Made by a program: the position numbers and the translations under genes | The notes under the pieces: generated by a model | Database searches by the model: none | What the model was told of the DNA's origin: nothing | The model's input: the letters and a program-made list of their open reading frames with translations, nothing else | Source of the DNA: Maricaulis sp. | GTDB lineage: Bacteria; Pseudomonadota; Alphaproteobacteria; Caulobacterales; Maricaulaceae | Direction of reading: 5' to 3' | DNA length: 64,000 nt | NCBI GenBank assembly: GCA_017643585.1 | Contig: JAEPND010000003.1 | Coordinates: 124,001 to 188,000 of the forward strand | Shown here: positions 1 to 8,312 of the stretch, piece after piece | Layout of the letters: the number at the start of each line of letters is the position of its first letter | Position numbering within the stretch: the first letter of the stretch is position 1

Positions 1-1062
1 ACCGATGAAATCCTCGTGCGCCAGCAAGGCCCAGCGATAGGCCTGGCCCAGCATGTCCTCGTCCTGTGCATCCACGGCCTGGCGGGCCAGGGTCACGGCG
101 AGCAGGAAACGGCTTTCACCATCCCCGCCCATGGCACCCTGCTCGAACCAGAAGCGCGCCATCTCGGCATCGCGTTCGCCGCCACGGCCCTGAAGCATCA
201 GCAGACCATATTGTCCCTGCGCCGGGGCGTAGCCCATCTCGGCAGCCTCGCGAATGAACTGCCACGCCCGAGTATCATCGCGCGGGCCGCCAATGCCTTC
301 AGCCCACATGATGCCGGCCTGCAGCGCCGCCTCGGGATGGCGCTCCTGCGCCGCCCGCTCATACCAGGATCGCGCGCTGACCAGGTCGGCCTCGCCGCCG
401 ATACCCAGATCCAGCAATTGGCCGAACTGGAACATGGCCTCGGCAAAACCTTGCTGGGCCGCTCGTTCGGCCCATTCACGCGCCCGAGCTCGCTCCTGGG
501 GGATCGGCGATTCCCGCAATTCCAGCGCATAGGCGACCATGCCGGGCACATGACCGGCGCGAGCTGCACGCTCGAACCAGCTGCGTGGATTGTCGACGCC
601 CGGTACGTCCTGGCGTGCCAGGCGGCCCATCTCGTAGAGGGCCAGCGGATGTTCAAGCTCGGCAGCACGGGAGAACCAGCTGGCGGCACGGGACAGATCC
701 GGCACGCCGTCCGCGCGCCCATCCCGGGCAATCAATCCGGCCATGACCGCACCGGTGATCTCTCCCCCGGACGCAGCCGTCTCGGCATATTGTTGCGCCA
801 GCACCCAATCCTCGTCGATCCAGGCGATCTGGGCGCGATAAAGGGCTTCTTCCAGCGGTGTCATGCCCAGGGGAATGCTGGCCTCGTCGGCCTCGACCTC
901 TTCGGCAGCGCGCTGGACGTCTTCCGGCACGAGCGACAATTCCTCGGGAAACACAAAGTCAGGCTCGCTGGCCGCAGGGTCCTGGGCACAGGCCAGTCCA
1001 GACAGCAGAAGGCCCGCGATCGCGGACACCGGCGTCATCAAGGATACAGGCAAATTCGTCAT
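1..1062 (-). CDS. Sel1-repeat secreted protein (3' end outside window)
   Basis: The minus-strand reading is open from an ATG at 1062 to the window edge (354 codons, no stop seen). The N-terminus is a hydrophobic signal peptide ending in A-C-A before Gln, which fits signal peptidase I; the Cys lacks a proper lipobox. From about residue 80 on there are repeated helical pairs with Sel1-type signatures such as A-x-x-W-F-x-R-A-A and G-x-G-G-x-x-D, at least five units. Sel1 proteins are periplasmic or secreted scaffolds for protein contacts, often in envelope or signalling pathways; the partner here is unknown. A second in-frame ATG at 1038 gives a tighter signal peptide and could be the true start. 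The plus-strand frame across the same region is a shadow. Confidence 0.8.
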   Translation of the reverse strand, partial: MTNLPVSLMTPVSAIAGLLLSGLACAQDPAASEPDFVFPEELSLVPEDVQRAAEEVEADEASIPLGMTPLEEALYRAQIAWIDEDWVLAQQYAETAASGGEITGAVMAGLIARDGRADGVPDLSRAASWFSRAAELEHPLALYEMGRLARQDVPGVDNPRSWFERAARAGHVPGMVAYALELRESPIPQERARAREWAERAAQQGFAEAMFQFGQLLDLGIGGEADLVSARSWYERAAQERHPEAALQAGIMWAEGIGGPRDDTRAWQFIREAAEMGYAPAQGQYGLLMLQGRGGERDAEMARFWFEQGAMGGDGESRFLLAVTLARQAVDAQDEDMLGQAYRWALLAHEDFIG

Positions 1063-1125
1063 GTCGCGCACTGAGCCGCCGCAATGCGGCAAGGTCAAGG
1101 CCGCAACTGTCGCGTGACGGAAAAG

Positions 1126-1752
1126 TTAGCTGTCAGCGTCCGCCATGAGCGCGTTGAACGCCTTCACCGCCGCAGCAGGCCCGTCAGGGTGCTGCCAGAC
1201 GCCGGATGACACCGCCAGGAAATCTGCACCCGCCTCCAGCAGCGGAGCCGCATTGTCGACGGTTATGCCGCCAATGGCGACAGCCGGCAGCTCAAACAGC
1301 TCCACCCACCAGCGCAACACGCTCGGATCGGCCTGGGTCGGCGCCTGTTTGGTATCGGTCGGATAAAAGGCACCAAAGGCGACATAGTCAGCCCCGGCCT
1401 CACCGGCGACCATCGCCAGGTGTTTGCTGTCGTGACAGGTCACACCGATCGAACGGTCCTTGCCCATGATCGCGCGCGCGTCTTTCACCCGGCCATCCTG
1501 CTGACCGATATGCACGCCATCACAGCCCAGCTCGGCGGCGAGCTCGGCATCATCATTGAGGACCGCGGCGGCGCCGAATGATTGGATCAGGGCGATCAGT
1601 TCCGGCGCCGCAGCGCGGATTTCGTCGCGATTGTGGTCCTTGAGCCGGATCTGAACGGCAGCTACCTCGCCGGCTTCCAGTGCGGAACGCAGGTCATTCA
1701 CCAATTCAGGGGATAGGCGCGGCGGTGTAATCAGGTAAAGTTGGCAACTCAT
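1126..1752 (-). CDS. thiE: Thiamine-phosphate synthase
   Basis: This 208-residue protein condenses hydroxymethylpyrimidine diphosphate with carboxythiazole phosphate to give thiamine phosphate in the cytoplasm. Family landmarks are visible in order: V-Q-I-R-L-K-D near residue 34, L-N-D-D after residue 64, D-G-V-H-I-G-Q, G-V-T-C-H-D, the F-G-A-F-Y-P-T strand, A-I-G-G-I, and a closing V-S-S-G. The length is normal for a TIM-barrel ThiE. It stands alone, with no other thi genes nearby. The upstream region, shared with the divergent secreted-protein gene, has no recognisable TPP riboswitch. No strong ribosome binding site precedes the ATG. Confidence 0.9.
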   Translation of the reverse strand: MSCQLYLITPPRLSPELVNDLRSALEAGEVAAVQIRLKDHNRDEIRAAAPELIALIQSFGAAAVLNDDAELAAELGCDGVHIGQQDGRVKDARAIMGKDRSIGVTCHDSKHLAMVAGEAGADYVAFGAFYPTDTKQAPTQADPSVLRWWVELFELPAVAIGGITVDNAAPLLEAGADFLAVSSGVWQHPDGPAAAVKAFNALMADADS

Positions 1753-1891
1753 GAGCGGCTTTTGACCGATTTTGCCAAGGGTTTCCAGCCCATTTGCGCC
1801 AAGTGTTCATGTTGAGGTCATGAAAGCACGTTCATAGTCATGAATGAGAGGGGCGCAGCTTGGCGTCATTCTACAATCCAAGGGGATAAAT

Positions 1892-2359
1892 ATGTCTTTG
1901 AAAACTATTGCTGCTGCCGCACTGCTGGCAGCATCGACAGCGGGTATTGCCGTCGCACAGGACTGGTCGCTCAACCCGACCTTCGGTTCTGTTTCGCTGA
2001 GCGGCGGCTTCACGCCGGATCCGTACACTGTATCCATTACGGCCGGCGGCAATATCGACGCAACGCAGGTCTTTGACCGCTGCCGCGGCATGATCGCCAA
2101 TGCGCCGGACTTCCGCCTGCAGTTCAATCCGGGTTCGCTGCCGCTGACCATCGGCGCCCGCTCGAACACCGACACGACCATCGTGATCAACGGTCCGGAT
2201 GGCCAGTGGTATTGCGATGATGACAGCGGTGAAGGCCTCAATCCGAGTGTCACCTTCAACAACCCGCAGGGTGGTCAGTATGACATCTGGATCGGCACCT
2301 ATGGTTCCGGTTCCGATCTCGCCAGCTCCACGCTGACGATCTCCGAACTGGGCCGCTAA
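1892..2359 (+). CDS. Small secreted beta-rich protein, function unknown
   Basis: The start is ATG 1892, preceded by AGGGGA at 1881-1886; the frame stays open upstream to 1844 but without a ribosome site. The 155-residue product has a clear signal peptide (Lys, then an Ala/Leu core, cleaved after A-V-A). The mature part is about 130 residues, rich in Gly, Ser, Thr and Asp, with two Cys (in D-R-C-R-G and W-Y-C-D-D) that could pair. The pattern N-P-Q-G-G-x-Y-D-I-W-I-G-T-Y resembles pre-peptidase C-terminal-like beta-sandwich domains, so a periplasmic beta-sandwich is likely. I do not know its role. It is followed by a strong terminator. Confidence 0.75.
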   Translation: MSLKTIAAAALLAASTAGIAVAQDWSLNPTFGSVSLSGGFTPDPYTVSITAGGNIDATQVFDRCRGMIANAPDFRLQFNPGSLPLTIGARSNTDTTIVINGPDGQWYCDDDSGEGLNPSVTFNNPQGGQYDIWIGTYGSGSDLASSTLTISELGR

Positions 2360-2380
2360 GCCCACCCGGATCCAAACAAG

Positions 2381-2412
2381 AAAGGCCCGCTCGGTTGAGC
2401 GGGCCTTTTTTC
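2381..2412. terminator. Rho-independent terminator, bidirectional
   Basis: A perfect 12-bp stem (AAAGGCCCGCTC paired with its complement) with a GGTT loop is followed by a run of T on the plus strand and TTTCTT on the minus strand. It lies between the convergent secreted-protein gene and fba and can serve both. Confidence 0.9.
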
Positions 2413-2435
2413 ATGGTCGGAATCTAGAGCGGCGC

Positions 2436-3473
2436 TTACGCCAGCTCTTTTTCCATGTCGGCTTCCCACTCACCCAGAGCGGCGAGGCCGTTCATCTTGG
2501 CGCGGTGGTTGAACGCGGCCTGGCCGGCGGCGATGTTTTCGGACTTGCCACCCCAGGCTTTCAGCGGAGCCGCCTGCAGGGCGCGGCCATAAGAGAAGGT
2601 CAGCGGCCAGGGCAGTTCGTAGGACGCGTTCATGGCGCTGAGGTGCGCGGTGGCTTCCTCGTCCGTCTGGCCACCGGACAGGAAGGCGATGCCCGGCACA
2701 GCAGCCGGCACACAATTGGCCAGGCACTGGACGGTCATGTCGGCGACTTCCTCGATACCCGCACGGTCCGGACCGGTGGTGCCGGAGATGACCATGTTCG
2801 GCTTGAGGATCGTGCCTTCCAGGACGACACCCTGGTCGAACAGTTCGCGGTAGAGCGTCTTGAGGGCGAACTCGGTGACTTCATAGCAGCGCTCGCTGGA
2901 GTGGTCGCCATCCATGATGACTTCCGGCTCGACGATCGGCACGATGGACGCTTCCTGGCACAGCGCAGCATAACGTGCGAGCGCGTGCATGTTGGTGTTG
3001 ATGCAGTACTGGCTCGGCACGGCATCGTCGCCGCCCTGGCCGATATTGATCACGGCGCGCCACTTGGCGAAACGTGCGCCCAGCTCGAAATAGTCTGCCA
3101 GGCGGTCACGCAGGCCATCGAGACCTTCGGTGATCATCTCGCCTTCAGCACCGGCCAGGCCCTTGGCGCCCGTATCGACCTTGATGCCCGGAATGGAACC
3201 CGCATCCTGGATCAGCTTGGTCAGCGGCGTACCGTCAGCGGCTTTCTGGCGGATGGTTTCATCGTACAGGATGACACCGGAAATGCGCTCGCTCATCGCC
3301 TCTTCGGTGCGGAAGAGCATTTCTCGCCAGTCACGACGATTGTCCGGGGTATTGTCCAGGCCGATGGAAGCGAAACGCTTGCCGATCGTGCCGGTGGACT
3401 CGTCCGCCGCGAGAATGCCCTTGCCCGGAGCGACCATGGCGCAGGCGGTTTCGTTGAGAAGATCGAGATCCAT
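2436..3473 (-). CDS. fba: Class I fructose-bisphosphate aldolase
   Basis: This enzyme splits fructose 1,6-bisphosphate into dihydroxyacetone phosphate and glyceraldehyde 3-phosphate. The 345-residue protein shows the class I (Schiff-base, metal-independent) pattern: G-K-G-I-L-A-A-D-E-S near residue 18, K-W-R in strand 4, the I-V-E-P-E-V active-site stretch, the Schiff-base region G-T-I-L-K-P-N-M, and F-L-S-G-G-Q. The start is taken at ATG 3473 because GGGGA lies nine bases upstream; the frame also opens five codons earlier. It is the third gene after gap and pgk on the same strand, 156 bp behind pgk, so it may be co-transcribed or have its own promoter. Confidence 0.95.
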   Translation of the reverse strand: MDLDLLNETACAMVAPGKGILAADESTGTIGKRFASIGLDNTPDNRRDWREMLFRTEEAMSERISGVILYDETIRQKAADGTPLTKLIQDAGSIPGIKVDTGAKGLAGAEGEMITEGLDGLRDRLADYFELGARFAKWRAVINIGQGGDDAVPSQYCINTNMHALARYAALCQEASIVPIVEPEVIMDGDHSSERCYEVTEFALKTLYRELFDQGVVLEGTILKPNMVISGTTGPDRAGIEEVADMTVQCLANCVPAAVPGIAFLSGGQTDEEATAHLSAMNASYELPWPLTFSYGRALQAAPLKAWGGKSENIAAGQAAFNHRAKMNGLAALGEWEADMEKELA

Positions 3474-3629
3474 TGTAATCCCCAGCATGTGTTGTGCGGC
3501 GAGCCGCGTTGTCTGTCTCTTGGCTCGATAACGGGAGTCTGTGAGACCCGCTTGTCGAACACCCTACACCGGAAACGCCCGATGCGTTAACGATAACATG
3601 CCTTCTATGGCAGGCTATCTGCTAATTGG

Positions 3630-4841
3630 TCAAGCCACCTCTGCGGTGGTCTCGACCAGAACACTCACGCCCGGCAGCTCCTTGCCTTCCATCCATTCAA
3701 GGAAGGCACCGCCAGCCGTGGAAATGAAGGTGAAGTCGTCAGCGACCCCGGCCTGGTTCAGCGCCGCTACGGTATCACCGCCACCTGCGACCGCAACCAA
3801 GCCATCCGCCTTGGCCAGATTGGCCGCCTGATTGGCGGCTGCGACGGTCGCGGCGTGGAAAGGCGGCGTTTCGAACGCACCCAGCGGCCCGTTCCAGATC
3901 AGCGTTTTTGCGCCATCCATGGCCAGCGAGAGGGCTGTCACCGTCGCCGGACCGCAATCGAGGATCATCTCGTCATCATGCACATCGGATACGGCAGCGA
4001 GACGCGTCTCCGGATTGGGCGCAAATTCCTTGGCCAGGACGACATCACTGGGCAGCATCAGCTTGCAACCGCTCTCCTCGGCATTCGCCAGGATCATGCG
4101 GGCGGTGTCGACCAGGTCTTTCTCGCAGAGGCTTTTGCCGATCTCGACGCCCTGCGCGAACAACAGCGTGTTGGCCATGCCGCCTCCGACGAAGAGGATA
4201 TCGACCTTCTTCACCAAGTTCTGAAGCAGCTCGATCTTGGTGGAAACCTTCGCACCACCGACGAGGGCGATGACCGGGCGTTCCGGCTTTTCCAGGGCAG
4301 CCACCAGGTGGTCGATCTCGCGCTGCATGGCCAGGCCGGCATAGGCCGGCAGGATGCGCGCGACACCTTCTGTCGTGCCGTGCGCTCGGTGCGCGGCTGA
4401 GAAGGCATCATTGACGTAGATATCGCCGAGATCCGCCAGCGCCTGTGCGAAGTCCGGATCATTCTTCTCTTCGCCGGGCTCGTAGCGGGTGTTCTGCAGC
4501 AACAGGACATCACCGTCATTGAGATCTGCAATGGCGGACAGCGCATCGTCGCCAACCGTGTCATCGACGAAGCAAACCTCGCTGCCCAACAGGTCCGCCA
4601 GCGGCTGGCCGACCGGCTCCAGGCTCATCTCGGCAACGCGCTGGCCCTTGGGGCGTCCGAAATGCGCGAGCAGGATCGTCTTGGCGCCTCGCTCCTGCAG
4701 GTATTCGATCGTTGGCAACGCCGCCTTGAGACGCGTGTCATCACTGACAGCGCCGTCCTTCATCGGCACGTTGAAATCGACACGGACGAGGACGCGCTTG
4801 CCGGCGACCTCTGCATCCTGAATGCGACGGATCTGGGTCAT
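3630..4841 (-). CDS. pgk: Phosphoglycerate kinase
   Basis: The enzyme transfers phosphate between 1,3-bisphosphoglycerate and ADP in the cytoplasm. The 403-residue protein has the family landmarks: V-D-F-N-V-P near the N-terminus, A-H-F-G-R-P-K-G, the L-V-G-G-A-K-V-S-T-K hinge region, and the nucleotide-binding G-G-G-D-T-V-A-A near the C-terminus. ATG 4841 has AAGGA nine bases upstream and gives the usual M-T-x-I-R-x-I start; an earlier in-frame ATG adds seven residues. It lies 24 bp behind gap, so the two are almost certainly one operon. Confidence 0.97.
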   Translation of the reverse strand: MTQIRRIQDAEVAGKRVLVRVDFNVPMKDGAVSDDTRLKAALPTIEYLQERGAKTILLAHFGRPKGQRVAEMSLEPVGQPLADLLGSEVCFVDDTVGDDALSAIADLNDGDVLLLQNTRYEPGEEKNDPDFAQALADLGDIYVNDAFSAAHRAHGTTEGVARILPAYAGLAMQREIDHLVAALEKPERPVIALVGGAKVSTKIELLQNLVKKVDILFVGGGMANTLLFAQGVEIGKSLCEKDLVDTARMILANAEESGCKLMLPSDVVLAKEFAPNPETRLAAVSDVHDDEMILDCGPATVTALSLAMDGAKTLIWNGPLGAFETPPFHAATVAAANQAANLAKADGLVAVAGGGDTVAALNQAGVADDFTFISTAGGAFLEWMEGKELPGVSVLVETTAEVA

Positions 4842-4865
4842 CAAAGCGCGTCCTTGTTCCAAGCC

Positions 4866-5876
4866 TTAAAGGTATTTGCCCATTTCGACCGTGGTGTCGA
4901 TCATGCGGCAGGCAAAGCCCCACTCATTATCGTACCAGGTCATGACGCGGACCAGACGCTCATCGACGACCTTGATCTTGTCGAGGGCGACGATGGAGGA
5001 GCGGCTGTCATGGTTGTAGTCGATCGAGACGAGCGGGATGTCATCATAACCCAGAACGCCCTTCATCGGGCCGTCCGCAGCTGCCTTGATGGCGGCAGCC
5101 AGTTCTTCCTGGGTCGTCGCCTTGCCCGGGGTGAAGACCAGGTCGATCAGGGAGACATTCGGGGTCGGGACGCGAACCGCAGCGCCGTCCAGCTTGCCCA
5201 CCAGTTCCGGCAGAACCAGGCCAACGGCCTTGGCAGCACCGGTGGAGGTCGGAACCATGGACATGGCCGCAGCGCGGGCGCGGTGCAGGTCCTTGTGGTT
5301 ACGATCCAGCGTCGGCTGGTCACCGGTATAGGCGTGGATGGTGGTCATGTGACCACGCTCGATACCAACAGCGTCGTTGAGGACCTTGGCCACCGGTGCG
5401 AGACCGTTGGTGGTGCAGGATGCGTTGGAGACGATGATGTCTTCAGCGGTCAGCTCGTGCTGGTTGACGCCATAAACGATCGTCTTGTCGGCATTCTTGG
5501 CTGGCGCCGAGCAGAGCACGCGCTTGGCACCCGCCTCGATGTGCGCCATCGAGGCTTCCTTGGAGTTGAACGCGCCGGTGCACTCCAGGACGATATCGAT
5601 ACCCAGATCATTCCACGGAAGTTCCGCCGGATTGCGATTGGAGACTTTCTGGATCTTGCCGAAGCCGGCATCGATCCAGTCATCACCGACCTTGATCTCG
5701 CCGGGATACCGACCGTGCACGCTGTCATATTTCAGCAGGTGCGCATTGGTTTCCGGGGTGGAGCTGTCATTGATGGCAACAACCTCGACCTCACCCCAGC
5801 GCTTCTCCTCGAGAACCGCACGAAGGGCCAGGCGGCCAATACGTCCAAAACCGGTGATCGCTACACGAAGGGCCAT
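4866..5876 (-). CDS. gap: Glyceraldehyde-3-phosphate dehydrogenase, type I
   Basis: This enzyme oxidises glyceraldehyde 3-phosphate to 1,3-bisphosphoglycerate with NAD. The 336-residue protein has the Rossmann motif G-F-G-R-I-G-R at residues 9-15, the catalytic Cys154 in S-N-A-S-C-T-T-N, the H-A-Y-T-G-D-Q loop, and the C-terminal W-Y-D-N-E-W-G. ATG 5876 is chosen over an earlier GTG because AAGGAG sits seven bases upstream. It is the first gene of the gap-pgk(-fba) run. The promoter must lie in the 416-bp spacer shared with divergent sqdB. Confidence 0.96.
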   Translation of the reverse strand: MALRVAITGFGRIGRLALRAVLEEKRWGEVEVVAINDSSTPETNAHLLKYDSVHGRYPGEIKVGDDWIDAGFGKIQKVSNRNPAELPWNDLGIDIVLECTGAFNSKEASMAHIEAGAKRVLCSAPAKNADKTIVYGVNQHELTAEDIIVSNASCTTNGLAPVAKVLNDAVGIERGHMTTIHAYTGDQPTLDRNHKDLHRARAAAMSMVPTSTGAAKAVGLVLPELVGKLDGAAVRVPTPNVSLIDLVFTPGKATTQEELAAAIKAAADGPMKGVLGYDDIPLVSIDYNHDSRSSIVALDKIKVVDERLVRVMTWYDNEWGFACRMIDTTVEMGKYL

Positions 5877-6292
5877 ACCCACTCTCCTTCAGACAGGCGC
5901 AATATTACGCATGAATTTTGGCGCGCATTTAGCTCCGTTTACGGTCTAGGTCCACCGTTAGAGCCCCTGAATCTTTGCATAGCAGGATTTTTTTGCAGAA
6001 ATACGGATAACGGAGTGATCTGGCATAACGGATAATATTCACGCGAAGCACAACCAAGATTTCGAACAACTACGCAATATTTAATCTATGTTCGCGCTAT
6101 CACACCAAGGCGCCGCCCTCACAACCCTGATCCAGGGAACAGAACTGCAAGGCCTGTTTTCGGCTGGATGACTGACCCACATCGCCTGCATGCGCCCGGC
6201 GCCTGCGCAGGTGCAGGGCTTGAATTGGCCCGCCCTGCCTGCAAAAACATGCGCTGGGACATGAAAAGGACGCCTCGGCTGGCGTGAGACTT
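5877..6292. other. Divergent gap/sqdB promoter spacer, no gene
   Basis: This 416-bp spacer separates gap from sqdB. The part from about 5905 to 6105 is AT-rich compared with its surroundings. The octamer ATAACGGA occurs at 6007-6014 and 6025-6032, each next to or overlapping an ACGGATAA, spaced 18 bp apart, which could be a repeated operator half-site. I could not assign a -35/-10 pair with confidence. Short frames on the minus strand here run into sqdB antisense and are not credible genes. Confidence 0.5.
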
Positions 6293-7504
6293 ATGAAAGT
6301 ACTGATTCTTGGTGGTGACGGCTTCTGTGGATGGCCGACCGCCCTGCACCTCTCCAATCTGGGCCATGACATTGTCATCGTCGACAATCTGTCGCGTCGC
6401 AAGATCGATATCGAGCTCGAGGTTGAATCGCTGACGCCGATCCGGCCGATGAGCGAACGCCTCGCCGCCTGGAAAGAGGTATCCGGTCGCGACATCAAGT
6501 TCGTCGACATGAATATCGGCAAGGACTACCAGGAGCTGCTGGACCTGATCGCGGACGAGGATCCGGACACCATCGTCCACTTCGCGGAACAGCGAGCTGC
6601 GCCCTACTCCATGAAATCCGCGCGCCACAAGCGCTACACGGTCGACAACAATCTCAACGCCACCAATGACGTGCTGGCGGCGATCGTCGACAGCGGCAAG
6701 GATATCCACCTGGTCCACCTCGGCACCATGGGCGTCTACGGCTACGGCACCGCCGGCATGAAGATCCCGGAAGGCTATCTCAAGGTGAAGGTGGAAACCG
6801 CGGAAGGCCTGAAGGATCAGGAAATCCTCTATCCGGCCAATCCGGGCTCGATCTACCACATGACCAAGACCCAGGATCAGCTCTTCTTTCACTTCTACAA
6901 CAAGAACGACAAGGTGAAGATCACCGATCTCCACCAGGGCATTGTCTGGGGCACCCAGACCGAAGAGACCAAGCGTGATGCACGCCTGATCAATCGTTTC
7001 GACTATGACGGTGACTATGGAACGGTGCTCAACCGCTTCCTGATGCAGGCCGCTGTGGGTTATCCGCTGACCGTGCACGGCACGGGCGGCCAGACCCGCG
7101 CCTTCATCCACATCCAGGACACGGTGCGCTGTATCCAGCTTGCGGTCGAGAACCCGCCGGCGGCGGGTGACAAGGTCCAGATCATGAACCAGATGACCGA
7201 GACGCACCGCGTCCGCGACCTGGCCAAGATGATCGCCGACATGATCAATGCCGAAGTCCAGCTGGTTCCCAATCCGCGCAATGAAGCGGACGAGAACGAC
7301 CTGCATGTCGAGAATGACACCTTCCTGCAGATGGGCCTCAAGCCGATCACCCTGGCCGCCGGCCTGATGGAAGAAGTCACCGAGATCGCCCGCAAGTTCT
7401 CTGATCGCTGCGACCGCTCGAAAATCCCGTGCATCTCCTACTGGGGCAAGGGTCGTGAAGAAGCGGCTGCCGAAGCTCCGGCCGAAACGACGGCGGCGGA
7501 GTAA
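6293..7504 (+). CDS. sqdB: UDP-sulfoquinovose synthase
   Basis: This short-chain dehydrogenase-type enzyme makes UDP-sulfoquinovose from UDP-glucose and sulfite for the sulfolipid SQDG. The 403-residue protein begins M-K-V-L-I-L-G-G-D-G-F-C-G-W-P, the distinctive NAD-binding start of SQD1/SqdB. It has T-M-G-V-Y-G-Y-G and the catalytic Y-x-x-x-K in S-I-Y-H-M-T-K-T-Q-D, and then T-R-A-F-I-H-I-Q-D. ATG 6293 is preferred over GTG 6284 because it gives the canonical start. A short Ala/Glu-rich tail follows the conserved domain. No glycosyltransferase partner (SqdX/SqdD) lies beside it, so the second step must be encoded elsewhere. Confidence 0.93.
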   Translation: MKVLILGGDGFCGWPTALHLSNLGHDIVIVDNLSRRKIDIELEVESLTPIRPMSERLAAWKEVSGRDIKFVDMNIGKDYQELLDLIADEDPDTIVHFAEQRAAPYSMKSARHKRYTVDNNLNATNDVLAAIVDSGKDIHLVHLGTMGVYGYGTAGMKIPEGYLKVKVETAEGLKDQEILYPANPGSIYHMTKTQDQLFFHFYNKNDKVKITDLHQGIVWGTQTEETKRDARLINRFDYDGDYGTVLNRFLMQAAVGYPLTVHGTGGQTRAFIHIQDTVRCIQLAVENPPAAGDKVQIMNQMTETHRVRDLAKMIADMINAEVQLVPNPRNEADENDLHVENDTFLQMGLKPITLAAGLMEEVTEIARKFSDRCDRSKIPCISYWGKGREEAAAEAPAETTAAE

Positions 7505-7524
7505 AATCCGCTACATACCAATTG

Positions 7525-7552
7525 AAAGGGCGCCCGCTGTGGCGCCCTTTTT
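7525..7552 (+). terminator. Rho-independent terminator after sqdB
   Basis: A ten-bp stem, AAAGGGCGCC against GGCGCCCTTT, encloses a six-base loop and ends in a T run 21 bp past the sqdB stop codon. Confidence 0.88.
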
Positions 7553-7600
7553 CTTGGCGGCGTGATCAGGGTCACGCCCCAACGCTGGCTCAAACAACTA

Positions 7601-7711
7601 CCGTCATCCCAACGAAGGTTGGGAACCAGTTCGAAAGGCGAGAGCGGACCAGAGCCTGGCTGGGGCAACCCAGCTCTATGAACTCGGCCCTGAACGTCAT
7701 CAGGGTGACGG
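7601..7711 (+). repeat. 111-bp dispersed repeat, copy 1
   Basis: First of three near-identical units in this region. Each opens with CCGTCATCCC, followed at once by the hairpin CCCAACGAAGGTTGGG, then CCAGTTCGAAAGGCG, and closes with CATCAGGGTGACG or a close variant. The two ends are imperfect inverted repeats of each other. This copy ends three bases before the ATG of the GIY-YIG gene and probably supplies its ribosome site (GGGG). Confidence 0.9.
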
Positions 7712-7714
7712 GGT

Positions 7715-8020
7715 ATGAAACATCCGTGTGTGTACATTCTGGCAAGCCAGCGGAATGGCACGCTCCACATCGGCGTTACCGGCCAGATCGCGGAACGCAT
7801 AGCCGCACACCGGACCGGCAAGGCGTCGAAATTCACTGCCAAATATGGCGTTGCGCGCCTCGTCTGGTACGAATTCCATCAGGATTTTTCCTCCGCGATC
7901 GCGCGTGAAAAACGCCTGAAGGCCTGGAAACGCGCCTGGAAGATCAACCTGATTGAAGAAAACAATCCAGATTGGGACGACCTCTTCGAGACCATCCAGA
8001 TGTGGGCACCGCTGAACTGA
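7715..8020 (+). CDS. GIY-YIG family nuclease (YhbQ/UPF0213-like)
   Basis: This 101-residue protein is a stand-alone GIY-YIG fold. The first strand pair appears as V-Y-I-L-A and H-I-G-V-T-G (a degenerate GIY...YIG), followed by the Arg helix A-E-R-I-A-A-H-R, the W-Y-E strand with the likely metal-binding Glu, and a basic helix R-E-K-R-L-K-A-W-K-R-A-W-K. The tail N-P-D-W-D-D-L-F is typical of this small family, common in alphaproteobacteria. The family is often filed under UvrC-like domains, but there is no UvrC partner domain here and the biological substrate is unknown. The gene is bracketed exactly by ~111-bp direct repeats, which suggests the pair travels together. Confidence 0.85.
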   Translation: MKHPCVYILASQRNGTLHIGVTGQIAERIAAHRTGKASKFTAKYGVARLVWYEFHQDFSSAIAREKRLKAWKRAWKINLIEENNPDWDDLFETIQMWAPLN

Positions 8021-8026
8021 CTTACA

Positions 8027-8137
8027 CCGTCATCCCAACGAAGGTTGGGACCCAGTTCGAAAGGCGCGACAGGATCAGAGTCTGGCTGGGAGAAATCCAG
8101 CCCTATGAACTGGGCCCTGATCGTCATCAGGGTGACG
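8027..8137 (+). repeat. 111-bp dispersed repeat, copy 2
   Basis: Same layout as copy 1, in the same orientation: CCGTCATCCC, hairpin CCCAACGAAGGTTGGG, then a closing CATCAGGGTGACG. It begins six bases past the GIY-YIG stop codon. Confidence 0.9.
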
Positions 8138-8190
8138 CTGGATTACGCCTTCCACCCTGTTCGGACAGAGCGCCGCTCCCGGCCCTAACT

Positions 8191-8301
8191 CCGTCATCCC
8201 AACGAAGGTTGGGACCCAGTTCGAAAGGCGAGAGCGGATCAGAGCGTGGCTCTGATAAACTCAGCCCCGTGAACTGGGCCCTGACCTTCATCAGCGTGAC
8301 G
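8191..8301 (+). repeat. 111-bp dispersed repeat, copy 3
   Basis: Third unit, same orientation, 53 bp past copy 2. The right end is slightly diverged (CATCAGCGTGACG). It lies between the GIY-YIG gene and the convergent gene ending at 8313. Confidence 0.88.
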
Positions 8302-8312
8302 AGGAACAGGCG

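Noticed and set aside
16-1074. 352-residue plus-strand open frame
   Set aside because: The minus strand encodes a clear Sel1-repeat protein with a signal peptide over the same bases.
1753-1891. Possible TPP riboswitch upstream of thiE
   Set aside because: The conserved CTGAGA and other TPP-aptamer blocks are not present on the minus strand.
4662-6035. 457-residue plus-strand open frame
   Set aside because: It is antisense to gap and pgk, has no ribosome site and no family features; high GC makes long shadow frames common here.
7601-8301. Possible CRISPR array
   Set aside because: Units are ~111 bp, irregularly spaced, and one spacing contains a gene; there are no cas genes.
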